Shown piece after piece: positions 8,554 to 17,263 of a stretch of DNA of 64,000 nucleotides. A program made the position numbers and the translations under genes. How positions within the stretch are numbered: the first letter of the stretch is position 1; each line of letters starts with the position of its first letter. The stretch comes from Algoriphagus sp. TR-M9 (lineage in GTDB: Bacteria > Bacteroidota > Bacteroidia > Cytophagales > Cyclobacteriaceae). The notes under the pieces are model-generated. The model saw nothing but the letters and a program-made list of their open reading frames with translations, made no database searches and was not told the DNA's origin. The stretch lies in the NCBI RefSeq assembly GCF_027594545.1, contig NZ_CP115160.1:939001-1003000 (forward strand), read 5' to 3'.

Positions 8554-10245
8554 TTACCAGCTACCGCCGCCACCGCCGCCGAAGCCACCTCCGGAAGAAC
8601 CTCCGCCTCCAGAGCCGCCGGAACTTGAAGGCGAACTCACCATGGTGGATTGGGTGGATTTGATGGAGTTGTTGAAGGATTTGGAGAAATGATTCATTCC
8701 CATCACTCTGCCAGATGTGGAAGTGTACCAGGCGGGAGGTTGCAAATTCAGCCCATCAAACTTCTTCGCCCATTTGCCAAACATTCCAAAAGCAAGTGCA
8801 TAGCTCATCGTAGATTCGAAGTAGCCCGGATCTTCCTGGAGTAGCATTCTGAGTTTATTTTCTTCTGCTACTTTGATGAATTGTTTGAAGCCTTTGAGCT
8901 CGGATAAAAGCTCCGTACCCAGCGGGTTTTTCTTGATCATAAACTGGCTCATGATCAGCAGAAATATCAGGGATACCAAAGTAGCAATAGCAGCCAGGAC
9001 TCCCCAAAAATAGAGGAAGACTGGGCAAAGTAGAAACACCAATAGGATTAACCCGATGATGGTGTAATTTTTGATTTTTCTGCTTTTCTCAACATAGTAT
9101 GCCTGGGCTGCTTTTTTTAGATCGCTGTGGGCCTCAGCCATTGTTTTATAGAATTTTTCTTTTAGGCTGCTCACCAAAACCTCATTATCTGTACCGTGTT
9201 TTGAAAATAACCCATGGTAGAGCTTCTTCTCGTAGCTTTCCGATTCTGGGGGTAGCTCTTTTAGCTTGATAAGCCTGGTGTCATCCTTTGCGAACCAACC
9301 CTTTTTGTCAATTTCTTCAATTCTTATAAATCCACGGGATGCCCAATAAGGGAGTAAGGAGATCAGGTCAGCATTATCTCCAGAGTCATCAATCAGAAAA
9401 CCAACCATAGCCGGATCCATGTCTTTGGGCGGATAGTAGCTAGTGGTGGTGGTGACCGGATCATCTTTGCCGTGCTTTTTCCAAATCCTATAAAACCCAT
9501 AAAACAGCCCTGCCAGCAAGATCGTCCAGCCATACGCTGTCCAGAACGGCCAAAAGGGTTTGTGGTCTTGTATGCTTCCTATGGGTAACTTCAGTAATAC
9601 TGTGACGGCCTCCCCACTGGTGGAAATGACTCCGGTTTTGCTTTGTCCGGAGTAGATGCCGTTTGAAAAACTACTTAGGAAATCTTGACTGGGCTCGGTA
9701 TTTCCTTTTTGCCCTGAATAAAGGAAATACTGCTCAGCAGTCAGGTTGATTCCCTCGGGGAGATGAATTTGGAAATTGATTTTTTCGAAAGGTGCTATCC
9801 AGTTTTCGGTTTTGATATTCCAATAAAAATGAATGGCCTGCTCTTCGTGCAAGAAGGCATTTTCTACCCTGTACCTTATCTCGTAATGCTGTGGACCTTC
9901 CAGATAAATATCCTCATCGCCTATCTTGATCCGCGCATTTCCGCCTATCTTTTGTTTGAAAAGGGAGGTGACGTCGAATTTATATCCGGGGACTTTCACG
10001 TCCTTTATCTGGATATTTCTTTCCTCCATTTCCCCATGCTCATTGCGCATATCATAGTGAGTCTGGATATCCCGAAAAATACCCCGCTTGGGCTCTTCGA
10101 AAGTCAGGTCGTAGCTTTCTTTGACATCAAAATACCCCTCCGGATTAATGTGGATTTCCACTGCATATGAATTTACCGTGAATCCCTGCGCTTGGGTTTT
10201 CAGTGTAAAGAGACAGGCAAGAAGTAAGAAGTAAAGGTTTTTCAT
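8554..10245 (-). CDS. DUF2207 membrane protein with C-terminal Gly/Ser-rich tail
   Basis: 563 residues. Signal peptide 1-20 (ends TQAQ), an extracytoplasmic beta-rich DUF2207 domain (about 21-230, with DLTFEEPKRGIFRDI, typical of the family), a transmembrane helix at about 236-254, a cytoplasmic middle part (270-390), two close membrane helices at about 393-435, and a tail from about 540 made almost only of Gly and Ser, ending in Trp. DUF2207 proteins are uncharacterised but are very often encoded with LemA, as here, where the lemA-like gene lies 33 bases upstream on the same strand. The pair is probably one operon acting at the envelope. The tail is a known feature of the family, so it is not an assembly error. 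Confidence 0.9.
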   Translation of the reverse strand: MKNLYFLLLACLFTLKTQAQGFTVNSYAVEIHINPEGYFDVKESYDLTFEEPKRGIFRDIQTHYDMRNEHGEMEERNIQIKDVKVPGYKFDVTSLFKQKIGGNARIKIGDEDIYLEGPQHYEIRYRVENAFLHEEQAIHFYWNIKTENWIAPFEKINFQIHLPEGINLTAEQYFLYSGQKGNTEPSQDFLSSFSNGIYSGQSKTGVISTSGEAVTVLLKLPIGSIQDHKPFWPFWTAYGWTILLAGLFYGFYRIWKKHGKDDPVTTTTSYYPPKDMDPAMVGFLIDDSGDNADLISLLPYWASRGFIRIEEIDKKGWFAKDDTRLIKLKELPPESESYEKKLYHGLFSKHGTDNEVLVSSLKEKFYKTMAEAHSDLKKAAQAYYVEKSRKIKNYTIIGLILLVFLLCPVFLYFWGVLAAIATLVSLIFLLIMSQFMIKKNPLGTELLSELKGFKQFIKVAEENKLRMLLQEDPGYFESTMSYALAFGMFGKWAKKFDGLNLQPPAWYTSTSGRVMGMNHFSKSFNNSIKSTQSTMVSSPSSSGGSGGGGSSGGGFGGGGGGSW

Positions 10246-10278
10246 AGCTCCTGTATTAGGATTGAGGAGTGGAAAAGC

Positions 10279-10839
10279 CTAGGAAGAAAAGTCAACTTTC
10301 ACATTCTCTCGGCTTTCGGGCTCTGCTTCGAAATAGTCGAAATGCTGATAGCCAAATGCTCCTGCGAATAGTACACCTGGGAAGCTTTCTCCATAGGTGT
10401 TGTTTTCGCGTACGGTGCCATTGTAATAGCGTCTGGCGCGTTCTAGGTTTTCTTCGATTTCGTTGAGTTTATCCTGCAGTTGTAGAAAATTGGTGTTCGC
10501 CTTGAGATCCGGATAGGCTTCGCTCAGGGCAAAAATGCTTCGAAGCGTCTTTTGCAATTGGTTTTCCGCTTGGATCTGTTTGTTGATATCATCGGGTGGA
10601 ACAGCTATGGCTGCATTTCTCGCCTGGATTACAGCTTCCAAAGTTTCCTTTTCGTGGGCGGCATATCCTTTTACGGTTTCTACTAGATTGGGAATTAAGT
10701 CATAGCGCCGCTTGAGTGCCACATCGATATTGCTCCAGGCGTCTTTTACAGTGTTTTTGTTTTTGACAAATCGGTTAAAAATACCGATTACCACTACTGC
10801 GAGAAAAATCAGAATGGCGATGATAATGAGGAAGGTCAT
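10279..10839 (-). CDS. lemA: LemA family membrane-anchored protein
   Basis: 186 residues, the usual LemA length. One N-terminal membrane helix (residues 2-22, FLIIIAILIFLAVVVIGIF) is followed by the LemA helical domain: NTVKDAWSNIDVALKRRYDLIPNLVETVKGYAAHE is the family hallmark, and RRYYNGTVRENNTYGE near 140 is the conserved C-terminal signature. LemA proteins sit in the inner membrane with the helical bundle probably outside; their role is unclear, with links to envelope stress and antigen presentation in Listeria. It is the first gene of a pair with DUF2207. No regulatory site is obvious upstream. Confidence 0.95.
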   Translation of the reverse strand: MTFLIIIAILIFLAVVVIGIFNRFVKNKNTVKDAWSNIDVALKRRYDLIPNLVETVKGYAAHEKETLEAVIQARNAAIAVPPDDINKQIQAENQLQKTLRSIFALSEAYPDLKANTNFLQLQDKLNEIEENLERARRYYNGTVRENNTYGESFPGVLFAGAFGYQHFDYFEAEPESRENVKVDFSS

Positions 10840-10958
10840 GGCAAATTATTTTTTGGTAAAAGAGTACTTAAAAGTCAGAAGAAAGGAATTGCCCCTGAAT
10901 CTAAGCTGATTTTTAAATTACGAGGAATTACCGGGAATTCAAGGGCTCCAGTTTTCAT

Positions 10959-11555
10959 TCATTGGATTTGCTTGGGCAGCTTTTTTTGACTGGTTGCTTT
11001 AAGTACTTCTTCGATGCGTTTTTTCCTGGTTTCTATACGTTTTGCTGAGTGTACCCAATAAAGAATTTGCTTCTTTTTTGATTTGCTCAGGTTTGTGAAA
11101 TATTCTTGACTTTCTGGATTTTGATTGAGAGAATGCTCCAGATCAGTGGGGATTTGAAGGCTTTCTATCGCATCCAGGTAGTCCCAAGAACCGTTTTCCT
11201 TGGCGAGTTGTACGCTCTGTAGACCGGCAGGTCTCATTTTTCCTGCTTCCAAAAGTTTTGCGATCTTCTCTTTATTTATTTTCGACCAATTGCTCTTTAC
11301 TTTTCTTTTACCAAAATATTGCTTGTATTTCACATCATCGATAGGACGCTTGGTGCTATCTATCCAGCCAAAGCAAAGGGCCTCATCTACGGCTTGGCTC
11401 CAGGTCAGATTGGGCTGGGAGGAAGACTTCTTATAGATGATCAGCCAAATACCATTTACTTTTTGGTGGTTTCGCTCAAGCCATTTTCTCCAGTCTTCTC
11501 TGTCTGCGGGGCAGAATTCAGGAGTTTGTTCGGTTTTAGGATTTTTACCGGTCAT
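10959..11555 (-). CDS. YdeI/OmpD-associated (OmdA) family protein
   Basis: 198 residues from the ATG at 11553-11555, or 203 from the ATG five codons upstream. FCPADREDWRKWLERNH near the start, WSQAVDEALCFGWIDSTKRPIDD at about 60-80, and VHSAKRIETRKKRIEEVL near the end are typical of the OmdA/YdeI family (bacteriocin-protection or OmpD-associated in older annotation). Cytoplasmic, small and basic. Its start overlaps the stop of the upstream DUF1801/OmdA gene by 11 to 26 bases, so the two are translationally coupled. Function in Bacteroidota is unknown; the name reflects genetics in Salmonella, not a reaction. Confidence 0.82.
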   Translation of the reverse strand: MTGKNPKTEQTPEFCPADREDWRKWLERNHQKVNGIWLIIYKKSSSQPNLTWSQAVDEALCFGWIDSTKRPIDDVKYKQYFGKRKVKSNWSKINKEKIAKLLEAGKMRPAGLQSVQLAKENGSWDYLDAIESLQIPTDLEHSLNQNPESQEYFTNLSKSKKKQILYWVHSAKRIETRKKRIEEVLKATSQKKLPKQIQ

Positions 11556-12189
11556 GAAATCCCTTTCCATCCAAGATTTTAGCCCTGTATTTTTCGATTC
11601 TTGCTATGCGGGTTTTGGATTGTTTAGGGGCGGAAAAATAAAGTATATACCCTCTTTTTCTTCCAGGAGTCAGCGCTTCAAAGGCATTTTTCAATGTGCT
11701 GTCTTGCTCCATGGCATCCTGAAATTCCCGGGGAATGGGTTCCGGATTAGTCTTAAGGTCCACCTTTAGGCCTGCCTTCTCCAGTTCTATCGCTTCAAGA
11801 ATATAGGCCTTGATGGTTTCTTGGTTTTCATGGATTTGACTTAAGGAAGTGAATTTCAGTAATCGACCTGCTTGAGTGTTTTTACCTGGTTTTTGAAGTA
11901 TTTTTTTGCTGTCTTTGAGCAAAGCACCTTTAAAAAAACTCAATGCAGTATACTCCTTGAGTGCACTTAACAGCAGGATGTTTCCTTCTTTCCAGGAGTA
12001 GCAGGGTACGCCCCATTTGATTTCTTCCTGCAGGCCGCACTGCAGGACCAGTTTTCTCAATTGGGTCAGCTCCGATGACCAAGGATGTACCTTGCAGTCA
12101 GGCGTACCTCCCAGTGGACAGCGCCCGCAGCCCTCACTCAAATATTCTTCCACACTGGAAGGCATGCTATTTTTTGAGTGCTTTGGCAT
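11545..12189 (-). CDS. DUF1801 plus YdeI/OmdA-like two-domain protein with Cys cluster
   Basis: 214 residues from the ATG at 12187-12189; a GTG 18 codons upstream gives a poor extension. After a short Cys cluster (CGRCPLGGTPDCKVH, a possible metal site), residues about 35-120 form a DUF1801/YdhG-type domain (EIKWGVPCYSWKEGNILLLSALKEYTALSFF), and the C-terminal 60 residues carry the OmdA-like IPREFQDAMEQDSTLKNAF / LTPGRKRGYILYFSAPKQ motif. This gene and the next one downstream share the OmdA-like helical end and overlap, suggesting an old duplication or a functional pair. No enzymatic role is known. The GntP permease gene upstream ends 74 bases before this start. Confidence 0.8.
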   Translation of the reverse strand: MPKHSKNSMPSSVEEYLSEGCGRCPLGGTPDCKVHPWSSELTQLRKLVLQCGLQEEIKWGVPCYSWKEGNILLLSALKEYTALSFFKGALLKDSKKILQKPGKNTQAGRLLKFTSLSQIHENQETIKAYILEAIELEKAGLKVDLKTNPEPIPREFQDAMEQDSTLKNAFEALTPGRKRGYILYFSAPKQSKTRIARIEKYRAKILDGKGFHDR

Positions 12190-12262
12190 ATTGGATTTTA
12201 GATTTGCATTTTCCTGCTCAAGAATCCCAATTCTTTGAATCACGAGCAGTTTCCGAATTTAA

Positions 12263-13594
12263 TTATACGACGATTAATGTAATAATATAAATTACAGAAA
12301 TCGCTGTAATGGACATGATCAGAGTACCTAGGCTGTGGGATTTGTTGCCCTGCTTGATGGAAAGCCCGGAGAGCTGGGTCACAGCCCAGAAGAAACTGTC
12401 ATTGGCATGGGAAATAGCCATGGCCCCCGCTCCTGTGGCCAATACGGCAAAAACGCGCATGGTTTCCGAGTCCAGTCCAAGAGCTCCTAGCAGGGGAGCA
12501 ATGATGGATGCTGTAGTAATCATCGCCACGGTGGAGGAACCTTGTGCGGTTTTCAGAGAGAGAGCGATCAGGTAGGGTAAGAATATTCCCCAGCTAGCTC
12601 CGCTCATAGAATTGCTGACTAGGTCTCCGATTCCAGAGTTTTGGAGCATCTTGCCAAACACCCCACCGGCTCCGGTGATCAAAATCACAGGTGCGGCAAT
12701 GAGGATAGCTTCCCCTAGCCACCCACTGGAGCTAAGCAGCTTGTTGTCAAACTTCTTGGGAAGAGAGAAAGCCAAAAACGCACCTAAAAGTAAGGCGATT
12801 ACCGGGCTTCCGGCAAATTGGATAAAGGTATAAAAACCGCCTTCTCCAAAAGGTTTGGTAGGGTATTTTGCTATAGAAGCTGTAATGATCAGAATCAGCG
12901 GAACTATGATGGGTAAGAATGAAGCCAATACGGAGGGTTTTGATTTCTTTTCAGCCTCCTCGGGTTTTACGGCAAACTTGGGCTCCAAAGGGATTTTGTA
13001 GGCTACTTTTTTGACGAAAAAATAACAGGGAACCAGGGCGATTAGGCTTACAATAAATCCATAGAAAATGATCATACCTAAATCAGCTTCATAAATACCT
13101 GCTGTCGCAATAGGTCCCGGGGTAGGAGGCACCAGAGAGTGACTGGCTGTGGCGCCCAGGGCTATTGCTATGGTGGTGGCAGCATAGGGAACTTTGCTTT
13201 TCAGCGAGAGCGACTTACTGATGGGATTCATCATGATAAAGGTGCTGTCGCCAAATACCGGAATAGAAAGGATATAACCAGAAATCATCATGGAAAGCAT
13301 CACTGATTTTTCGCCGATCCACTTCAGGATTTTCTCTGCTATGACCAGTGCTCCCCCGGTTTTCTCCAAAAAAGTACCCATCATCACTCCCAGTAGAATC
13401 AATAGACCTATGCTTCCTAGTACGCCTCCAAATCCTTCAGAAATAGATTGTAGGATCAATTCTCCCGGCATACCAGCTAGCAGGCCGTATAAAATGGCAC
13501 CGCAGAAAAGTGCAAGAAATGGATGGATGTCAAATTTGACAATGGCAATGAGTATCAGTGCCAAAGCAAACAGGATAATCAAAAGAGTAAGCAT
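12263..13594 (-). CDS. gntP: GntP-family gluconate:H+ symporter
   Basis: 443 residues, almost entirely hydrophobic, with about 12 membrane segments and the usual GntP length. Recognisable family segments are LLILLGVMMGTFLEKTGGA, GYILSIPVFGDSTFIMMNP, SHSLVPPTPGPIATAG, and ISHANDSFFWAVTQLSGL near the C-terminus. The family imports gluconate or related aldonates and hydroxy acids with protons across the inner membrane. No gluconate kinase is next to it, but one is present at 57.9 kb in this window. It is divergent from the GH20 gene, with 189 bases between. Substrate could also be another sugar acid. Confidence 0.9.
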   Translation of the reverse strand: MLTLLIILFALALILIAIVKFDIHPFLALFCGAILYGLLAGMPGELILQSISEGFGGVLGSIGLLILLGVMMGTFLEKTGGALVIAEKILKWIGEKSVMLSMMISGYILSIPVFGDSTFIMMNPISKSLSLKSKVPYAATTIAIALGATASHSLVPPTPGPIATAGIYEADLGMIIFYGFIVSLIALVPCYFFVKKVAYKIPLEPKFAVKPEEAEKKSKPSVLASFLPIIVPLILIITASIAKYPTKPFGEGGFYTFIQFAGSPVIALLLGAFLAFSLPKKFDNKLLSSSGWLGEAILIAAPVILITGAGGVFGKMLQNSGIGDLVSNSMSGASWGIFLPYLIALSLKTAQGSSTVAMITTASIIAPLLGALGLDSETMRVFAVLATGAGAMAISHANDSFFWAVTQLSGLSIKQGNKSHSLGTLIMSITAISVIYIITLIVV

Positions 13595-13783
13595 TTTGGG
13601 TTAGGTTGGGTTTGTGGTTTGAATGCTGGAGAAAAATTTCTCTACATCTAGAAACTAAAAATTAGTCAAAAAAAGGGAATATTAAAGCCGGAGACTGTAT
13701 AAGCTTCTGAAAAGTTTGCTAAATGGTGAATCGCTCTACAATTATTCGGTACTTTAGGCATTTAATTTCATTGACCTCCTCTT

Positions 13784-15859
13784 ATGCGATACACTTATTT
13801 TCCTCTAGTGCTGCTGTTTTTGCTGATTTTGGGAAGCTGCGGGCAGCGAAATCTCCCTGAGCCTGTGCTTACTGTTTTGCCTAGTCCAGTAAGCCTTGAG
13901 ATTACCGGAAAGTCTGCTTTGTCCACTGCTAAACTTCAGGAGCTTATGAGTGAGGCTAAGCAGAAATACATTGCTGGAGAGGATTTGGGGGAGTTTGAGC
14001 ATGTCCTTTACGTTGAGTTGGATCCTGAGCTAGAGTTAAAGCCTGAAGGGTATGTACTGACAATAGCCAGAAATGAGGTCAGGATTAAATCTGCCACCAG
14101 GCAAGGACATTGGTATGGGCTGATTACCCTAGGGCAACTACTGGAGGATGTCGCTGACCAAGGTGCTTACCTGCCCACGGTAAAGATCAAGGATGAGCCT
14201 GCTTTGCGCCAGAGAGTAGTGCATCTGGATGTGAAGCATCATTTGGAGCAAAAGGAATATTACTTCGAAATGATGGATAGACTAGCCTATCAGAAAATCA
14301 ATGCCATCATCCTGGAAATAGAAGACAAACTGAACTATGAATCCCAACCAGAAGTCGCCTCTTCAGATGCTTTTTCCATTGAGGAATGGAAGGAGATCAG
14401 TGATTACGCCATGGCCAGGAATATAAGAATCAGTCCTTTGGTTCAGGGCTTAGGGCATGCTTCCTTTATATTGAAGCATGAGCAATATGTAGCGCTTCGC
14501 GATGATCCAGCCTCTGATTGGGCTTTCAATCCTCTGGATGACGGGACATACGAGGTGCAGTTTGATCTGTATAACGATGCATTGAAGGCTTTTCCTTATG
14601 CCGAATACCTTCATGTAGGGGGCGATGAGGTGCATACCACTGGCAGGGGAAGTGGAAAAACAGCACTAGAACTGCAGCTTACCTGGCTAAACAAAGTGAG
14701 TAGCTATGCGGAGGACAGAAATCTGACTCCCATCTTCTGGGACGATATGCCATTGAAAAATGCGGGAGTCTATCAATCTATTTTCAATAAGGACCTGACC
14801 AATGCTGAGGTGGATAGCATATGGGCGGCAAACGAACCTAACCTCAGTAAGTATGTAGATATGTTTCCAAAAAACTGTGTCTATATGAGGTGGAATTATT
14901 CCGCACCGGAAACCTACGGAAATAAGCTTGCCATGAAGTGGTTTACCGATAATGGCCTGAAGGTAATGGGGGCTACAGCCGGACAAACCCGCTGGAATCT
15001 GATGCCACTCAACCAAAGTAATACGGATAACATCCGGGACTTTGCCTTGATCTCCATAGCCAATGGTGCCGAAGGGCTTCTTCTTACCTTATGGGACGAT
15101 GATTCGCCTCATTTTGAATTGTACTGGAGAGGGATAGGGATTTTTGCAGAATATACCTGGGCAGGTGAAAGACGTACAGAAACCGAAATCCACGATGCAT
15201 ACAGAGCGAGGACATTTGGAGCGGCTTTAGCAGACTCCACTTATGCTTTTATCAATGAGCTGGAAGATCCTGTGGCTTTTTGGAAAAATGCCTTGTTAGC
15301 TTCAAAGGATAGAAACCGGCTTAGAAGTCTTGCCAATCCAATGGAGGATGCGGTAATTGATTTGCCAAGAGCGTCAAAACCCGGGCAATGGACGCAGCAG
15401 TATGCCGAAAGGTTAGAGAAGGCTCAACTCTATCAGCAGCGGGTGGACTCCGTATTGCAGGTCATAGCTGCTGCTAAAGACGCAGCCAAGCGGAATGTGT
15501 ACACGCTAGAAGTCTATGAGCAGGTAGCCAAAGCCGTTCAGTTTTCAAATCATGCCTTATTGCTCTTGTCAAAGTGGGATTTAGCTGAGACAGCTGAGGA
15601 CAGAGAAAACTTCAAAGCCAAGCTTTTGCAGCTGGAGCAGAAGTGGCAGGATCAATTGGCGGAACTAGAGCAGGTATATGGGCAGACCAGGCAACTGGAC
15701 AAGCCTGAAGATTATTTGCTAGATCAGGATCATCATGTTCACTTGTCAAATCAGGCTATTAAATTTTCTGATTGGCAGTTTTATGTAGAAGAGCTCTTTC
15801 TGAAGAAGATCAAAGAAGGCAATAGCCTGCAAATGGAAGGCTCCTTAGAGAGCAAATAG
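13784..15859 (+). CDS. Glycoside hydrolase family 20 lipoprotein (beta-N-acetylhexosaminidase-like)
   Basis: 691 residues. Lipoprotein signal with LGSC (lipid Cys19). An N-terminal GH20b-type domain (about 25-140, with ATRQGHWYGLITLGQLL) leads into the TIM barrel at about 145-500. LHVGGDEVH contains the catalytic Asp281-Glu282 pair of the substrate-assisted GH20 mechanism; FWDDMPLK and GLLLTLWDDDSPHF supply further active-site acids and aromatics. A long helical C-terminal region (about 510-691) is extra compared with minimal GH20 enzymes. Likely removes terminal GlcNAc or GalNAc from glycans at the cell surface. It stands alone, divergent from gntP. Specificity is not fixed by the sequence. 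Confidence 0.9.
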   Translation: MRYTYFPLVLLFLLILGSCGQRNLPEPVLTVLPSPVSLEITGKSALSTAKLQELMSEAKQKYIAGEDLGEFEHVLYVELDPELELKPEGYVLTIARNEVRIKSATRQGHWYGLITLGQLLEDVADQGAYLPTVKIKDEPALRQRVVHLDVKHHLEQKEYYFEMMDRLAYQKINAIILEIEDKLNYESQPEVASSDAFSIEEWKEISDYAMARNIRISPLVQGLGHASFILKHEQYVALRDDPASDWAFNPLDDGTYEVQFDLYNDALKAFPYAEYLHVGGDEVHTTGRGSGKTALELQLTWLNKVSSYAEDRNLTPIFWDDMPLKNAGVYQSIFNKDLTNAEVDSIWAANEPNLSKYVDMFPKNCVYMRWNYSAPETYGNKLAMKWFTDNGLKVMGATAGQTRWNLMPLNQSNTDNIRDFALISIANGAEGLLLTLWDDDSPHFELYWRGIGIFAEYTWAGERRTETEIHDAYRARTFGAALADSTYAFINELEDPVAFWKNALLASKDRNRLRSLANPMEDAVIDLPRASKPGQWTQQYAERLEKAQLYQQRVDSVLQVIAAAKDAAKRNVYTLEVYEQVAKAVQFSNHALLLLSKWDLAETAEDRENFKAKLLQLEQKWQDQLAELEQVYGQTRQLDKPEDYLLDQDHHVHLSNQAIKFSDWQFYVEELFLKKIKEGNSLQMEGSLESK

Positions 15860-15930
15860 CTACTCTTCCAGCTAGTTTTTGAGTTATTTCAGGTAGGGTG
15901 AGCGGAAGGTTTTTTGCTTATCCTGACCTT

Positions 15931-16407
15931 CTACTCGTTGAAAAATGGTTTCATTTCGTTGTGGATATCCTCTCGCAGTGCTTTTAATTTAGTGGCATAT
16001 TCTTGGAGTTTTTTCTCCTGATCTGTCTTGGGAACCCAAGGTTTTACTTTTTTAGGGGAACCGTTTTCGTCTACCGAAACAAAAATGATAATGCAATGGG
16101 TTTTTTTGACAAATTCCTGATCCGAAAAATCTCTGGAATAGACCTCCACCATGATGTGAATGCTGGAGCTGCCTGTGTAAATCACCTGAGAATCTACCTT
16201 CACCACTTCTCCTATATTGATAGGTTTGTAAAAGCGAATACCTCCCACATAAACGGTCACACAGTAGGACTCAGACCAAGTGCGGGCACAGGTGTACGCC
16301 GCCTGATCGATCCATTTCATCACTACACCTCCATGTACTTTTCCTCCGAAATTGATGTCTGAGGGTTCACTGATAAACTGAAATGAGGTTTTGTGGCTGG
16401 TGTCCAT
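15931..16407 (-). CDS. Hotdog-fold acyl-CoA thioesterase (YciA/BFIT type)
   Basis: 158 residues, single hotdog domain. GGKVHGGVVMKWIDQAAYTCARTWS is the family helix and loop with the HGG turn, followed by GIRFYKPINIGEVVKVDSQVIYTGSSSIHIMVEV, matching cytosolic acyl-CoA hydrolases of the YciA/ACOT type. The enzyme should cleave acyl-CoA to free acid plus CoA in the cytoplasm, probably as a hexamer. A well-spaced Bacteroidota promoter lies directly upstream at 16421-16449, so it is probably transcribed on its own, separate from the DUF2911 gene, which ends in a hairpin. Confidence 0.88.
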   Translation of the reverse strand: MDTSHKTSFQFISEPSDINFGGKVHGGVVMKWIDQAAYTCARTWSESYCVTVYVGGIRFYKPINIGEVVKVDSQVIYTGSSSIHIMVEVYSRDFSDQEFVKKTHCIIIFVSVDENGSPKKVKPWVPKTDQEKKLQEYATKLKALREDIHNEMKPFFNE

Positions 16408-16420
16408 AGGGGAATTAGGT

Positions 16421-16449
16421 TAAAGATACTTTCGCTAAACTAATGCAAA
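16421..16449 (-). promoter_or_regulatory. Candidate promoter TTTG-N17-TATCTTTA for the thioesterase gene
   Basis: On the reverse strand TTTG (16446-16449) is followed after 17 bases by TATCTTTA (16421-16428), one base off the Bacteroidota -7 consensus TAnnTTTG, and the start codon lies 13 bases further on. Both boxes and the spacing fit the known -33/-7 pattern. No experimental start site is implied. Confidence 0.45.
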
Positions 16450-16493
16450 AATTGCTTTTGCGGGGCTAGTATCCATACAAACTTTAGCAAAAG

Positions 16494-16526
16494 CAAAAGC
16501 CCGAAGCATCTGGGTCCGGGCTTTTG
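16494..16526 (-). terminator. Hairpin after the DUF2911 gene
   Basis: Perfect 10-bp arms CAAAAGCCCG (16494-16503) and CGGGCTTTTG (16517-16526) with a 13-base loop, 18 bases past the DUF2911 stop. The reverse-strand transcript would end in TTTTGCTTTTGC, a broken U-run, so termination is likely but may be partial. Confidence 0.65.
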
Positions 16527-16544
16527 GAATGGAGTAAGGTTTAC

Positions 16545-17150
16545 TTATAATGCACCTTTGAAGCTTTCTATTTTCTGATCTACTTGCGTATCTACCATGA
16601 AAGTCAGCATGACATCCGCCCACATGAAGCTTACCGATGCTACCTTATTGTCTTCAGCAGAAATAAAGTAAGCCAATCTTTCGAAGGTTTCTGGTGCTTG
16701 TACTGGTGTCACTTGCAGGCTCACAGCATCGTCTTTGGCTACTGCGGCCTCATCGATTTTACCGTCTTTCATATAGGCGAAAACCGCATTTGCTTTGCTG
16801 TTCAAATGAATAGTCCAATCCCCTGATTCTTGAGGAGTGATGAAAAGGGAGTATTTGCCGGGAGCTAGATTTTTGCCTCCTATGCTTACGCCGGTGCTGA
16901 ATTCTATGATAGTCGGGCCGTTGGCTCCTGCTCTCCAAGTGACACCATACTTTTCCAGGTCACCGAATACTTTTCGGCCTTTCACGGCAGGAGAGGAGTA
17001 GTCAATACTGATTTTGGTGAAACCTACCACCTGTGATACATGGGCAGCTGGACTCGGCGCGGGTGCTTGTAGCTGCGCAAAGGAAGTGGTGGACACTGAG
17101 AAAAAGAGGATCAGGGCAAATGCCGCTAAAAAGAGTTTGTTGTTTGTCAT
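16545..17150 (-). CDS. DUF2911 secreted protein
   Basis: 201 residues. Signal peptide 1-26 (FLAAFALILFFSVSTTSFAQ). The mature protein matches DUF2911: PSPAAHVSQVVGFTKISIDYSSPAVKGRKVFG at the front, then WRAGANGPTIIEFSTGVSIGG, PGKYSLFITP and WTIHLN. DUF2911 proteins are common, abundant, exported proteins of Bacteroidota with no known activity; the YSSPAVKGR and WRAGAN segments are the conserved face. It is followed by a hairpin and then the thioesterase gene. No enzyme function can be given. Confidence 0.92.
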   Translation of the reverse strand: MTNNKLFLAAFALILFFSVSTTSFAQLQAPAPSPAAHVSQVVGFTKISIDYSSPAVKGRKVFGDLEKYGVTWRAGANGPTIIEFSTGVSIGGKNLAPGKYSLFITPQESGDWTIHLNSKANAVFAYMKDGKIDEAAVAKDDAVSLQVTPVQAPETFERLAYFISAEDNKVASVSFMWADVMLTFMVDTQVDQKIESFKGAL

Positions 17151-17263
17151 GATTAGGTTATTGATGAATTTTGCTCCAATCTAAGAAGTATTTGTTTACC
17201 TAAGCTGATGCGCTTCTCTATAATTGACTTGTTTTTGTGGGCTGGCCTAGGCGAGATAGTTAT

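Noticed and set aside
8556..8630. Repetitive GC-rich CCGCC/CCTCC text as possible DNA repeat
   Set aside because: It is the coding sequence for the Gly/Ser tail of the DUF2207 protein.
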